DNA of 64,000 nt from Streptomyces iconiensis (GTDB taxonomy: Bacteria; Actinomycetota; Actinomycetes; Streptomycetales; Streptomycetaceae): NCBI RefSeq assembly GCF_028657195.3, contig NZ_JANCPR020000033.1:1-64000 (forward strand), read 5' to 3'. The notes under the pieces were generated by a model. It saw nothing but the letters and a program-made list of their open reading frames with translations, searched no databases and had not been told where the DNA came from. Each line of letters opens with the position of its first letter. The first letter of the stretch is position 1. The position numbers were made by a program, and so were the translations under genes. Of the stretch, positions 42,631-50,853 are shown in pieces.

Positions 42631-43041
42631 TCAGCCGGAGAGTTGCCTCTTCCCCTCACCCGTCGCGATCTCGATCCTGCGGGGCTTGGCCTGCTCGGCC
42701 ACCGGGATGCGCAGGGTCAGCACGCCTGCCTCGTAACTCGCGTCGATACGTGCCGTGTCCAGCGTCTCGCCGAGGAACAGCTGCCTGCTGAAACGGCCGG
42801 AAGGGCGCTCGGCCGCCAGGAGTTCGGCACCCTCGGGCGCCGGGGAGCGGCGCTCGGCGCGGACCGTCAGCACGTTGCGCTCGATGTCGAGGTCGACGGT
42901 GTCCGGGTCGACGCCGGGAAGATCGAAGTGGATCACGAAGTCGTCGCCTGCCCGATAGGCGTCCATCGGCACCCCGGCCGGGCGCGAAGGCGTCCCCAGG
43001 ACCTGTTGGGCGAGGCGGTCGAACTCGGTGCGCATGAGCAT
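42631..43041 (-). CDS. Hsp20/alpha-crystallin small heat-shock protein
   Basis: 136 residues starting MLMRTEFDRLAQQVLG. An ATG 9 nt upstream touches the AAGGAG ribosome site, so the ATG at 43041, 9 nt from it, is preferred. Alpha-crystallin domain at about 30-125: DDFVIHFDLPGVDPDTVDLDIERNVLTVRAER and GVLTLRIPVAE, with the C-terminal anchor. Holds unfolding proteins during heat stress. Upstream lies a HAIR-like element, so HspR control is likely. Confidence 0.92.
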   Translation of the reverse strand: MLMRTEFDRLAQQVLGTPSRPAGVPMDAYRAGDDFVIHFDLPGVDPDTVDLDIERNVLTVRAERRSPAPEGAELLAAERPSGRFSRQLFLGETLDTARIDASYEAGVLTLRIPVAEQAKPRRIEIATGEGKRQLSG

Positions 43042-43140
43042 CACGGTCATCTCCTTCCGTGTGACACTCCGGTGCGATGCCCTACGCCATCTATATACCC
43101 CAGGGGAAGGAAAGTTGACAAGTAGAGACTCAAGTCACCG
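43042..43140 (-). promoter_or_regulatory. hsp20 promoter with HAIR-like HspR site
   Basis: GTTGACA-N7-ACTCAAG at 43114-43134: the right arm is a perfect HAIR half-site (consensus CTTGAGT-N7-ACTCAAG) with exact 7-nt spacing; the left matches 4 of 7. On the minus strand TTGTCA and TATATA, 18 nt apart, form a plausible promoter, with the HAIR element over its -35. Confidence 0.65.
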
Positions 43141-43230
43141 GAATGCGCAGGTCAACGCCGGACCTGTCGGCGGACCTTCGGGCACGAGGACTTCGGTCGC
43201 GGAACGTCGGCCGCGAACCGCACTTCTACC

Positions 43231-43279
43231 GCGGATTACGGGTCGCGGATTACGGGTTACGGGTTGCGGATGACGTGCC
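43231..43279. repeat. Heptanucleotide array, seven units
   Basis: Units in register from 43231: GCGGATT, ACGGGTC, GCGGATT, ACGGGTT, ACGGGTT, GCGGATG, ACGTGCC. Non-coding, just beyond the 3' end of the TetR gene. Confidence 0.75.
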
Positions 43280-43316
43280 GCGGGGCTCCCGGTGCCGTAC
43301 GGGAACCCGCGCGCCG

Positions 43317-43907
43317 TCACCCCTCGGAGAGCTGCGGGGGCAGCGGCCTCAGGCCGTCGAGGAGGAGGGCGATGAGGCGTTCGGCCTGCTCACGTTGCTC
43401 GGGCCCGGCCGAGGTGAGGGCGATACCGGCGAGCGCGGCGAACATGTCGGTCGGGAGGATGTCGGACCTGACCGTACCGGCGGCGACACCGGCTTCCAGG
43501 AGGGTGGAGAGTGCCGCCTGGATCAACTCCCGGCTCTCGGCATAGGGGTTGACCCCCGAGGCGACGACGGCACGCAGCGCTTCGGCCATGCCGAGTTTGG
43601 CGGTTGCGTAGTCGACGAAGCGGTGCATCCAGGCGCGTAGGGCCTCATGGGGCGGCATGGTCGCCAGGAGGTCGGGGGCCGCGTCGCACAGCCGGGCCAC
43701 TTCGTTGCGGTAGGCGGCCTCTATCAGGGCCTCCCGGGTCGGGAAGTTGCGGTAGAGGGTGCCGGTCCCCACCCCCGCCTCCTTGGCGACGCGCTCGAAG
43801 TGCGCGGCGAGCCCCTCTTCGGAGAACACGCGCACTGCGGCGGCCAGGATCTTGTCGCGGTTGCGCTGCGCGTCAGCCCGCAGCGGACGCCCTGCCTCTC
43901 GGACCAT
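43317..43907 (-). CDS. TetR-family transcriptional regulator
   Basis: 196 residues from ATG. HTH at about 10-55 (ADAQRNRDKILAAAVRVFSEEGLAAHFERVAKEAGVGTGTLYRNFPTREALIEA). The C-terminal domain matches the YxaF/SCO-type group that often represses an adjacent SDR gene. Divergent from that SDR across two related palindromes, so autoregulation and control of the SDR are likely. Confidence 0.92.
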   Translation of the reverse strand: MVREAGRPLRADAQRNRDKILAAAVRVFSEEGLAAHFERVAKEAGVGTGTLYRNFPTREALIEAAYRNEVARLCDAAPDLLATMPPHEALRAWMHRFVDYATAKLGMAEALRAVVASGVNPYAESRELIQAALSTLLEAGVAAGTVRSDILPTDMFAALAGIALTSAGPEQREQAERLIALLLDGLRPLPPQLSEG

Positions 43908-43936
43908 CGGCGATCTCTCCCCACTCTCCGCTTGCT

Positions 43937-43992
43937 AAGTGGAGGCACCGCCACTTAATGTGAGTGTCAGCGAACTGGAGGCGCCTCCAGTT
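43937..43992. promoter_or_regulatory. Two related TetR operators between TetR and SDR genes
   Basis: AAGTGGAGGCACCGCCACTT (43937-43956) and the perfect palindrome AACTGGAGGCGCCTCCAGTT (43973-43992), centres 36 bp apart. They share the AASTGGAGGC half. Confidence 0.75.
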
Positions 43993-44107
43993 CCACCCTA
44001 GGGCACGAATGCGCGCCGCCCCCAGGCCGCGCCCACGCCCGCACACGGGCCCAGACCCAGGTGCAGGCCCGGATTCAGGCCAGACCAAGCCAGGGCCGGT
44101 CGGAGCC

Positions 44108-44148
44108 CGTTCTCGTTTTCTCGTTCTCGTTCTCGTTCTCGTTCTCGT
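44108..44148. repeat. CGTTCT hexanucleotide microsatellite upstream of the SDR gene
   Basis: CGTTCT four times in perfect tandem (44122-44145) plus two diverged copies before it. It separates the operators from the ribosome site GGAAGGA of the SDR. Confidence 0.9.
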
Positions 44149-44166
44149 CCGGAAGGACGGTCACCC

Positions 44167-44901
44167 ATGTCAGGAATCGAAGGCAAGGTCGTCGCGATCA
44201 CAGGCGCCGGCAGCGGCATCGGCGAGGCGACCGCGCGTCTGCTCGCGGAGCGCGGCGCGAAGGTCGTTCTCGGGGCACGCCGCGAGGAGCGCCTTGAAGC
44301 ACTGGCCGCCGACATCGAAAAAGCAGGCGGTGAAGCCGCCTGGATCCGCACGGATGTGACGCGGGCAGGCGACATGTCCGCGCTCGTCCAGTTGGCACGC
44401 GACCGGTACGGCGCGCTCGACGTGCTCGTCAGCAATGCCGGGGTCGGTCTGATCTCCCGTCTGGACGACCTCCGCGTCGAGGACTGGGAGGAGATGATCG
44501 ACGTCAACTTCAAAGGCGTGCTGTACGGGATCGCCGCCGCTCTGCCGGTCTTCCGCGAACAGGGCTCAGGGCACTTCGTCAACACCGTGTCCACCGCCGG
44601 ACTGCGCATCGTGCCCCTTCAGTCGGTGTACGCGGCCACCAAGAACGCCGTGCGCACCCTCTCCGAGGGACTGCGCCAGGAGGCGGGGGACAGCCTGCGC
44701 GTCACCGTCGTCTCACCGGGCTACGTCAGCACGGAGTTCGCCGACCGCATCGACCCCGGCGTGAAGGCCCAGGTCGGCAACTCCATGGACGACATGGGCC
44801 TCTCACCGGACGCGGTGGCCCGCGCCATCGCCTTCGCCGTCGAGCAGCCCGACGGTGTCGACGTGGGCGACATCGTCGTCCGCCCCACCGCACAGGGCTG
44901 A
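44167..44901 (+). CDS. Classical SDR oxidoreductase
   Basis: 244 residues from ATG with GGAAGGACGG upstream. TGAGSGIGEATARLLA at about 12-27, SNAGVG, catalytic Ser in NTVSTAGL and YAATKNAVRTLSEGLRQE (Tyr/Lys). NADP preference is suggested by GARREER after the second strand. Close to the S. coelicolor family of TetR-controlled SDRs annotated as clavulanate-dehydrogenase-like; natural substrate unknown. Confidence 0.93.
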   Translation: MSGIEGKVVAITGAGSGIGEATARLLAERGAKVVLGARREERLEALAADIEKAGGEAAWIRTDVTRAGDMSALVQLARDRYGALDVLVSNAGVGLISRLDDLRVEDWEEMIDVNFKGVLYGIAAALPVFREQGSGHFVNTVSTAGLRIVPLQSVYAATKNAVRTLSEGLRQEAGDSLRVTVVSPGYVSTEFADRIDPGVKAQVGNSMDDMGLSPDAVARAIAFAVEQPDGVDVGDIVVRPTAQG

Positions 44902-44957
44902 GGCCAGCGCCACGCGGGAGCCGTTGCCTACGAACGGCTTCCCGGGCCAGCTCTCAC

Positions 44958-44999
44958 CTCAGCCCTCAGCCCTCAGCCCTCAGAGCGCTCAGCCCTCGG
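44958..44999. repeat. CTCAGCC heptanucleotide array
   Basis: CTCAGCC at 44958, 44965 and 44972, CTCAGAG at 44979, and after a 2-nt slip CTCAGCC (44988) and CTCGGCC. It overlaps the stop codon of the minus-strand NmrA-type gene. Confidence 0.75.
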
Positions 45000-45864
45000 C
45001 CCGGTCCTTGGCCAGGTGCTCGCGCAGCACCGCGTCCAGGGTGAGGGGTTCGCGGCCGAGCAGGGTGCCCAGTGTCGGGTCGACGGCGGCGAACTCGCCC
45101 GCGCGGCTGGCGGCGAAGATGCCCAGCAACTGTCCGGCCGCCTCTGCGGGCACGCCCCGGCCCAGCAACTGCTCCCTGAACTGGTCGTCGGATGCGGTGA
45201 CCCTCGTCATGGCCCGGCCCGTGATCTCGGTGGCCATGCCGGCGATGTCGTCGAAGGTGAGTGCCTGGCCCGCGGTGAGTGGCGGGGTAGGGCCGTCGAA
45301 ACAGCCTTCGTCGGCCAGGATCGCGGCTGTTGCGTCGGCGAGGTCGGCGTGCGCCGTCCAGCTGACCGGCCCGTCGGCGGGGAGCACGATCCGGCCCGAC
45401 TCCAGGGCCTGGTCGAGGAAGCGCGCGGCGCTGGCGGCATAGAAGCCGTTGCGCAGCGACGTGAACGGCACACCACAGGCGCGCAGCGCTTCCTCGGTGG
45501 CGGCGTGGTCGCGGCACGCCTGGAAGTGCGACGCGTCACCGGCCCCCATCTGGCTGGTGTAGAGGATGCGGCGGGCGCCGGCTGCGACGGCCCCCTCGAT
45601 CGCGGCACGGTGCTGCGCGACGCACTCTTCGCCCATCTTGTCGACGGAGACGATGAGCACCTGAGAGGCGCCCTCGAAGGCATGGGCGAGGCCCGCGGTG
45701 TCGGTGAAGCTGCCCTGCCGTACCCGTACCCCCTGGTCGGCGAACGCCTGTGCCTTCTGCGGGTCGCGGACGCTGACGCCGACCTGATCGGCGCTCACGC
45801 GCGTGAGCAGCCCCTCGACGATCCGACGGCCCAGCTGTCCGGTGGCTCCGGTCACGATGATCAA
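44989..45864 (-). CDS. NmrA/QorB-like NAD(P)H-binding oxidoreductase
   Basis: 291 residues. VTGATGQLGRRIVEGLL is the glycine motif; ILYTSQMGAGDASHFQACRDHAATEEAL and RNGFYAASAARFLDQALESG fit NAD(P)H:quinone-oxidoreductase-2-like proteins of the NmrA family. No YxxxK pair. Divergent from the next TetR gene. Its stop lies inside a CTCAGCC repeat, so the last few codons may vary between strains. Confidence 0.88.
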   Translation of the reverse strand: MIIVTGATGQLGRRIVEGLLTRVSADQVGVSVRDPQKAQAFADQGVRVRQGSFTDTAGLAHAFEGASQVLIVSVDKMGEECVAQHRAAIEGAVAAGARRILYTSQMGAGDASHFQACRDHAATEEALRACGVPFTSLRNGFYAASAARFLDQALESGRIVLPADGPVSWTAHADLADATAAILADEGCFDGPTPPLTAGQALTFDDIAGMATEITGRAMTRVTASDDQFREQLLGRGVPAEAAGQLLGIFAASRAGEFAAVDPTLGTLLGREPLTLDAVLREHLAKDRAEG

Positions 45865-45910
45865 GATGTGCTCCGTTGTCGCAGTGATGTTTCCAGTGGA
45901 ATCAACTTTA

Positions 45911-45930
45911 CGTTATCACTGATATTAACG
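45911..45930. promoter_or_regulatory. AT-rich operator in the NmrA/TetR gap
   Basis: CGTTATCACTGATATTAACG: outer halves CGTTA/TAACG and an inner perfect TATCA-C-TGATA (45914-45924). A likely binding site of the adjacent TetR protein. Confidence 0.55.
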
Positions 45931-45960
45931 ATGGAACCGGCGTCGCAGTACCGTTGAGTC

Positions 45961-46737
45961 ATGCCATCGCGTTCACACAGCAGGGACGGCACCGCCGGCG
46001 TCCCAGCCGGCGCCACGTCCGGCGTCGCGTCCGAGTCCGACAGCGCTTCCGCGAGCCGGGAGCGGACCCGGCAGCGGGTCGTCGAGGCCGCCATCGACCT
46101 GCTGACGCGCGGAGGCCGGGACGCGGTCACCACCCGCGCGGTCGCGGATGCGGCCGGGCTGCAACCACCGGCCATCTACCGGCTGTTCGGCGACAAGGAG
46201 GGGCTGCTCGACGCGGTGGTCGAGTACGGGTTCGGCGCGTTCATCGCCACCAAGCACATCGACCCCGATCCGCCGGACCTCATCGAGGACCTGAGAGCCG
46301 GCTGGGACGTCGCGGTCGAGTTCGGGCTGGCCAATCCCGCGCTGTTCACGCTCATGTACGCCGAGCCCACCAGGACGGCCTCGCCCGCTTTCAAAGCCGG
46401 GATGGAGATGCTGATGGGCCGTATCCGGCGGCTCGCCGCCGGTGGCTGGCTGCGCGTCGACGAGGAACTCGCGGCCCAGATCATCCATGCCACGGCGCGC
46501 GGCGCGGTGCTCACCTGGCTGTCCGTGCCCGAAGACCGGCGTGACCCCGCCCTGTTGAGCACGCTGCGGGAATCCATGGTCGCCGCCGTCACCCGCCAAC
46601 AGCCGGCCGTGCGGGACGCGGGCCCGGCAGGCGCGGCGCGTGCCCTGCGCGCCAGGCTGCCCGAACAGACGATCCTCAGCAGCGCGGAGCGACACCTGCT
46701 GCGGGAGTGGCTGAACCGCCTTGCCGCGGACGGTTGA
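45961..46737 (+). CDS. TetR-family transcriptional regulator
   Basis: 258 residues. A Ser/Ala-rich start of about 30 residues, then HTH at 35-80 (RQRVVEAAIDLLTRGGRDAVTTRAVADAAGLQPPAIYRLFGDKEGLLDAVV), then a TetR_C-type domain with FGLANPALFTLMYAEP. Divergent from the NmrA-type gene, which it probably represses. Confidence 0.92.
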   Translation: MPSRSHSRDGTAGVPAGATSGVASESDSASASRERTRQRVVEAAIDLLTRGGRDAVTTRAVADAAGLQPPAIYRLFGDKEGLLDAVVEYGFGAFIATKHIDPDPPDLIEDLRAGWDVAVEFGLANPALFTLMYAEPTRTASPAFKAGMEMLMGRIRRLAAGGWLRVDEELAAQIIHATARGAVLTWLSVPEDRRDPALLSTLRESMVAAVTRQQPAVRDAGPAGAARALRARLPEQTILSSAERHLLREWLNRLAADG

Positions 46738-46758
46738 CCGCCGCTGACCGTGCGGAGA

Positions 46759-46849
46759 GCTGTGGGCTGTGGGCTGTGGGCTGTGATCTGCGGCCTGTGG
46801 CCTGCGGGCTGTGACCGGTGACCTGCGACCTGCGACCTGCGACCCGCGG
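46759..46849. repeat. Heptanucleotide array, thirteen units in register
   Basis: GCTGTGG x3, GCTGTGA, TCTGCGG, CCTGTGG, CCTGCGG, GCTGTGA, CCGGTGA, CCTGCGA x3, CCCGCGG: 91 bp with no slip, starting 21 nt after the TetR stop. Non-coding. Confidence 0.9.
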
Positions 46850-46903
46850 CTCCGTGCGGTCGGCGGTGCGGGTCAGCGGAGCGGAGTCAGCCGACGCCCG
46901 GAA

Positions 46904-47338
46904 TCACCCGCCCGGGCGGGTGCCCGCTGTGCGGAGGGCTGTGAGGAGTGGGGGGATCAGCTCGGCGTCGCGGGGGCGGGTGAGGTGGGTGCTGGCGGCC
47001 TCGGGTGACAGCCAGAGCAGGCGGTCGACCTCCTGGTTGGGGGCGAAGGTTCCGCCGGTCGCCTTCGCCGCCCAGTAGCGCACGTATTTGGGCCGTCCCT
47101 GCGCGTCCGTGTAGTGCGCCGACGGCAGTTCGGTGCCCAGTTCACAGGTCCTCCCTGTCTCTTCGAACACCTCGCGCAGCGCGGCCTCCTCCGCGCGCTC
47201 CAGGGGCTTGAGCTTGCCCTTCGGGTGTGACCAGTCGTCCCACTTGGGCCGGTGTACCAGCGCGATCTCGATGGCGCCCCGCACGGCTGCGGGGCGCCAC
47301 AGCACGCAGCCCGCCGCGCGGACCGGCGTCGCGGTCAC
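46904..47338 (-). CDS. NUDIX hydrolase
   Basis: 144 residues from GTG overlapping the CHAD stop (GTGA). The NUDIX box runs from GKLKPLERAEEAAL to REVFEETG, with all catalytic Glu and Arg in place. VHRPKWDDWSHPKGKLKP is typical of MutT1-like enzymes in mycobacteria and Streptomyces that act on oxidised nucleotides or diadenosine polyphosphates. The longer histidine-phosphatase domain of MutT1 is absent. In an operon with CHAD and ppk. Confidence 0.92.
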   Translation of the reverse strand: MTATPVRAAGCVLWRPAAVRGAIEIALVHRPKWDDWSHPKGKLKPLERAEEAALREVFEETGRTCELGTELPSAHYTDAQGRPKYVRYWAAKATGGTFAPNQEVDRLLWLSPEAASTHLTRPRDAELIPPLLTALRTAGTRPGG

Positions 47339-48579
47339 AGGGCTTCGCCCCGCGCCGACGGAGCGCGCGAGGGCACCTGGGTCCTGCCCCACAGGCGGCC
47401 GAACGCGAAGCGTGCCGCCTCCACTTCGTGCCGCTGGTCGGCGTGCAGCACGCCCAGCGCGTAGGCGCTGGCCGGCGCGATCCTGGGGGTCGCCGCAGCC
47501 GAGGCAGCAGCCGCTGCGGCCTCGGCTGCCTCGCGGTGCCGGTCGAGCGCCGCGCACGCGGGTACGAGCCGCGAGTCGCCCTCCGCGTGCGGTCCCAGTA
47601 CCTCCAGCGCGTAACGGTGCAGCCGCAGCAGCACCCGTACCTGGTGCCACGCGGCGTCCTGCCGCGCCTCGGCCGCCAGGGAGCGGGACAGCGCCTCGGC
47701 GTTGTACGGCGCTCCCGCGCGGGTCAGCGGCAGTCCGCCCACGGCCTCGGTGAGCTGCCGCCGTGCCTGCTCTGCCAGTGGCACCAGTACGCCCGGTGCG
47801 GGACGGTCCGCCGTCTCCTTGGTGTCCCTGCGGAACGGCACCTCGGAAGCGAGCACGGCCACCGCGTCCGCCACCGCGTGGAAGCGGGCCGAGCCCAGCG
47901 CCCCGAGCGCGGCCGAGTGCGCACGGGTACGGGAGAGGGTGAGCTGCCGGTCCAGCAGGGCACCCGCGCGGGCAGCGCCCACCGGGAGCGCGCCCCGTTC
48001 AGCACCCCGCTCCCCCTCGACGCCTTTCCGCCCTGCGCCGCCCTTCTCTCCCGCGCCGCCCTTGTCCCCAGCGCCCTTGTCCCCGCCGCCCCGCGTCCCG
48101 GCGCCGTCCTTCGACCCAGCGCCGTCCCGGTCCCCTGCGCCGTTCCGGTCTGCGGCGCCCGCGCGTGCGGTCGTCGTACCTCGGTCGGGGCCGCCGTCCC
48201 TGGCGCCGCTCGCCAGCCGGTGCAGGGCCGTCAGCAGCCGGTCGAGGCGCGCCGCGTAGGCGTACTCACGGGCGAGGGTGCCCGACAGCCAGCTGAGTTC
48301 GGTGCGGAGCTGGTCGGCCCAGGCCGGGTCGAGGAGTGGTCTGTAGGTGTGCAGCGCGCCGTTCAGCCGCCGGGCAGCCGCGCGCAGCGTCTCCACGGCG
48401 ACGGCTGTCTCGGCCGCGCTCTCGGCGCTGCCCGCGCTCTCCGCGTGCGCACGCAGTCCGCGCAGGAACTCGGCTGCGCGGGCGTGCAGATAACCGCCCA
48501 GCACATCGGCGGCCGTGGCCCCCGTGCCCTCCGTCCCGTGCCCGGACTCGACGACCGAGTCCCGGCTCTGCCCCACCAT
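47335..48579 (-). CDS. CHAD-domain protein (polyphosphate-associated)
   Basis: 414 residues. Helical CHAD domain with conserved His and Lys/Arg: DVLGGYLHARAAEFLRGLRA, ETLRAAARRLNGALHTYRPLLDPAWADQLRTELSWLSGTLARE, and the second half ..QVRVLLRLHRYALEVLG. Residues about 130-205 are an inserted low-complexity stretch (DGAG/DKGGAGEKGG repeats) that breaks the domain. CHAD proteins bind polyphosphate; here the gene sits 34 nt after ppk, between polymer synthesis and the NUDIX enzyme. Confidence 0.88.
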   Translation of the reverse strand: MVGQSRDSVVESGHGTEGTGATAADVLGGYLHARAAEFLRGLRAHAESAGSAESAAETAVAVETLRAAARRLNGALHTYRPLLDPAWADQLRTELSWLSGTLAREYAYAARLDRLLTALHRLASGARDGGPDRGTTTARAGAADRNGAGDRDGAGSKDGAGTRGGGDKGAGDKGGAGEKGGAGRKGVEGERGAERGALPVGAARAGALLDRQLTLSRTRAHSAALGALGSARFHAVADAVAVLASEVPFRRDTKETADRPAPGVLVPLAEQARRQLTEAVGGLPLTRAGAPYNAEALSRSLAAEARQDAAWHQVRVLLRLHRYALEVLGPHAEGDSRLVPACAALDRHREAAEAAAAAASAAATPRIAPASAYALGVLHADQRHEVEAARFAFGRLWGRTQVPSRAPSARGEAL

Positions 48580-48612
48580 CACAGCCCCTTCCCCGCACCG
48601 CGCGCACGCGTC

Positions 48613-50853
48613 TCATGTCGCAGGTCCACGCCTGCGTCGCCGCCCGTCGATCAGCATTTCCTGCACGTTGGGCAGGCACTGCCCCTCGTTCTCCCCTTCG
48701 ACGGCGTACGCGTGCCGCGTCCAGTCGCCGTCCGGGCCCAGGTGCCAGGACGCCGTGGTGTCGGACATGCCCGTCTCCAGCAGCTTGTTGAGCGAGGCGC
48801 GGTGTGCGGGGTCGGCGACCCGCACCAGCGCCTCGATCCTGCGGTCGAGGTTGCGGTGCATCATGTCGGCGCTGCCCAGCCACACCTCGGACTCGCCGCC
48901 GTTTTCGAACGAGTAGATCCGCGAGTGCTCCAGGAAGCGCCCCAGGACGCTGCGCACCCGGATGTTCTCGCTCAGCCCCGCGACTCCCGGGCGCAGCGCG
49001 CAGATTCCGCGTACCCACACGTCCACGGGTACGCCCACCATGGACGCGTGGTAGAGCGCGTCGCACACGGTCTCGTCCACTATCGAGTTGACCTTGATAC
49101 GGATGCCCGCAGGGCGCCCCTCCTCGCGGTGCGTGATCTCCTTCTGGATGCGGGAGATCAGCCCGTCACGCAGCGACCTGGGCGCCACCAGGAGGCGCCG
49201 GTAGGTCTCGCGCCGTGAGTAGCCCGACAGCCGGTTGAACAGGTCGGACAGATCGGCGCCCACCTGCGGGTCCGCGGTGAGCAGGCCCAGGTCCTCGTAC
49301 AGGCGTGCCGTCTTGGGGTTGTAGTTGCCGGTGCCGACATGCGCGTAGCGGCGCAGTGTGTCGCCCTCCTGGCGTACGACGAGCGACAGCTTGCAGTGCG
49401 TTTTGAGGCCGACCAGCCCGTAGACGACGTGGCAGCCCGACTCCTCCAGCTTCCGCGCCCACTTGATGTTGGCCTGCTCGTCGAAGCGTGCCTTGATCTC
49501 GACGAGGACGAGCACCTGCTTGCCGGACTCCGCCGCGTCTATCAGCGCGTCCACGATCGGCGAGTCCCCGGAGGTCCGGTAGAGCGTCTGCTTGATGGCC
49601 AGGACGTCGGGATCGCTCGCCGCCTGTTCCAGGAACGCCTGTACGGAGGTGGAGAAGCTGTCGTACGGGTGGTGCAGCAGCACGTCGCGTTCGCGCAGCG
49701 CGGCGAAGATGTCGGGCGCCGAGGCCGACTCGACCTCCGCCAGGTCGCGGTGCGTGCCCGCCACGAACTTCGGGTACTTCAGCTCCGGCCTGTCCAGCGC
49801 CGTCGCGATCCCCGACAGCCCCGTCAGGTCCAGCGGGCCCGGCAGCGGATAGACCTCGGCGTCGCCGACCTTCAGCTCGCGCACCAGCAGGTCGAGCACG
49901 TACGGGTCGATGGACTCCTCGACCTCCAGCCGTACCGGCGGCCCGAAGCGGCGGCGCATCAGCTCCTTCTCCAGCGCCTGGAGCAGGTTCTCCGCGTCGT
50001 CCTCCTCCACCTCCAGGTCCTCGTTCCGGGTCACCCGGAACATGTGGTGCGCCAGCACCTCCATGCCGGGGAACAGCTCCTCCAGGTGCGCCGCGATGAC
50101 GTCCTCCAGCGGGACGTAGCGGTGCGGCGAGGCTTCCAGGAAGCGCGGCAGCAGCGGCGGCACCTTGACCCGCGCGAAGTGGTGGTGGCCGCTCACCGGG
50201 TTGCGTACGACCACGGCGAGGTTGAGCGAAAGGCCCGAGATGTACGGGAACGGATGCGCCGGGTCGACGGCCAGCGGGGTCAGCACCGGGTAGACCTGCT
50301 GCCTGAAGAGCGAGAACAGGCGTGCCTGTTCCTTCTCCGTCAGCTCCTTCCACCGGATCAGGTGAAGCCCCTCGTCGGCGAGCGCCGGGGCCACGTCCTG
50401 CTGGTAGCAGGCGGCGTGCCGCGCCATCAGCTCGCGCGACCGCGTCCAGATCAGGTCCAGCACCTCGCGCGGCTGGAGCCCGGAGGCGCTGCGCGTCGCG
50501 ACGCCGGTCGCTATACGGCGCTTCAGGCCGGCGACGCGCACCATGAAGAACTCGTCCAGGTTCCCGGCGAAGATCGCCAGGAAGTTGGCGCGTTCGAGCA
50601 GCGGGGTCTCCGGGTCCTCGGCCAGCTCCAGCACGCGCTCGTTGAACGCCAGCCAGCTGCGTTCCCTGTCCAGGAAGCGGCCCTGCGGCAGGTCGCTGTC
50701 GGCCTCCTCGGGACCCTGCCCCTCCTCGTACAGGCCGACGTCCGAGTCGATGTCGGGCTCCAGGCCCAGCGCGGGCCCCGTCACCGCGTTGGTCCGGTGG
50801 GCCGCGATCCAGCCGACGGAGGGCTGAGGGGCGTGCGCAGCGTGCTGGCTCAT
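48613..50853 (-). CDS. ppk: Polyphosphate kinase
   Basis: 746 residues from ATG (MSQHAAH); a frame extends 28 codons upstream. N-terminal, head and two PLD-like catalytic domains are complete: FLDRERSWLAFNERVLELAED, IKARFDEQANIKWARKLEE, and the autophosphorylated His in YAHVGTGNYNPKTARLYED. It makes polyphosphate from ATP reversibly. In Streptomyces ppk is a PhoP target; upstream DNA holds only weak PHO-like 11-mers. Followed by CHAD and NUDIX genes. Confidence 0.96.
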   Translation of the reverse strand: MSQHAAHAPQPSVGWIAAHRTNAVTGPALGLEPDIDSDVGLYEEGQGPEEADSDLPQGRFLDRERSWLAFNERVLELAEDPETPLLERANFLAIFAGNLDEFFMVRVAGLKRRIATGVATRSASGLQPREVLDLIWTRSRELMARHAACYQQDVAPALADEGLHLIRWKELTEKEQARLFSLFRQQVYPVLTPLAVDPAHPFPYISGLSLNLAVVVRNPVSGHHHFARVKVPPLLPRFLEASPHRYVPLEDVIAAHLEELFPGMEVLAHHMFRVTRNEDLEVEEDDAENLLQALEKELMRRRFGPPVRLEVEESIDPYVLDLLVRELKVGDAEVYPLPGPLDLTGLSGIATALDRPELKYPKFVAGTHRDLAEVESASAPDIFAALRERDVLLHHPYDSFSTSVQAFLEQAASDPDVLAIKQTLYRTSGDSPIVDALIDAAESGKQVLVLVEIKARFDEQANIKWARKLEESGCHVVYGLVGLKTHCKLSLVVRQEGDTLRRYAHVGTGNYNPKTARLYEDLGLLTADPQVGADLSDLFNRLSGYSRRETYRRLLVAPRSLRDGLISRIQKEITHREEGRPAGIRIKVNSIVDETVCDALYHASMVGVPVDVWVRGICALRPGVAGLSENIRVRSVLGRFLEHSRIYSFENGGESEVWLGSADMMHRNLDRRIEALVRVADPAHRASLNKLLETGMSDTTASWHLGPDGDWTRHAYAVEGENEGQCLPNVQEMLIDGRRRRRGPAT

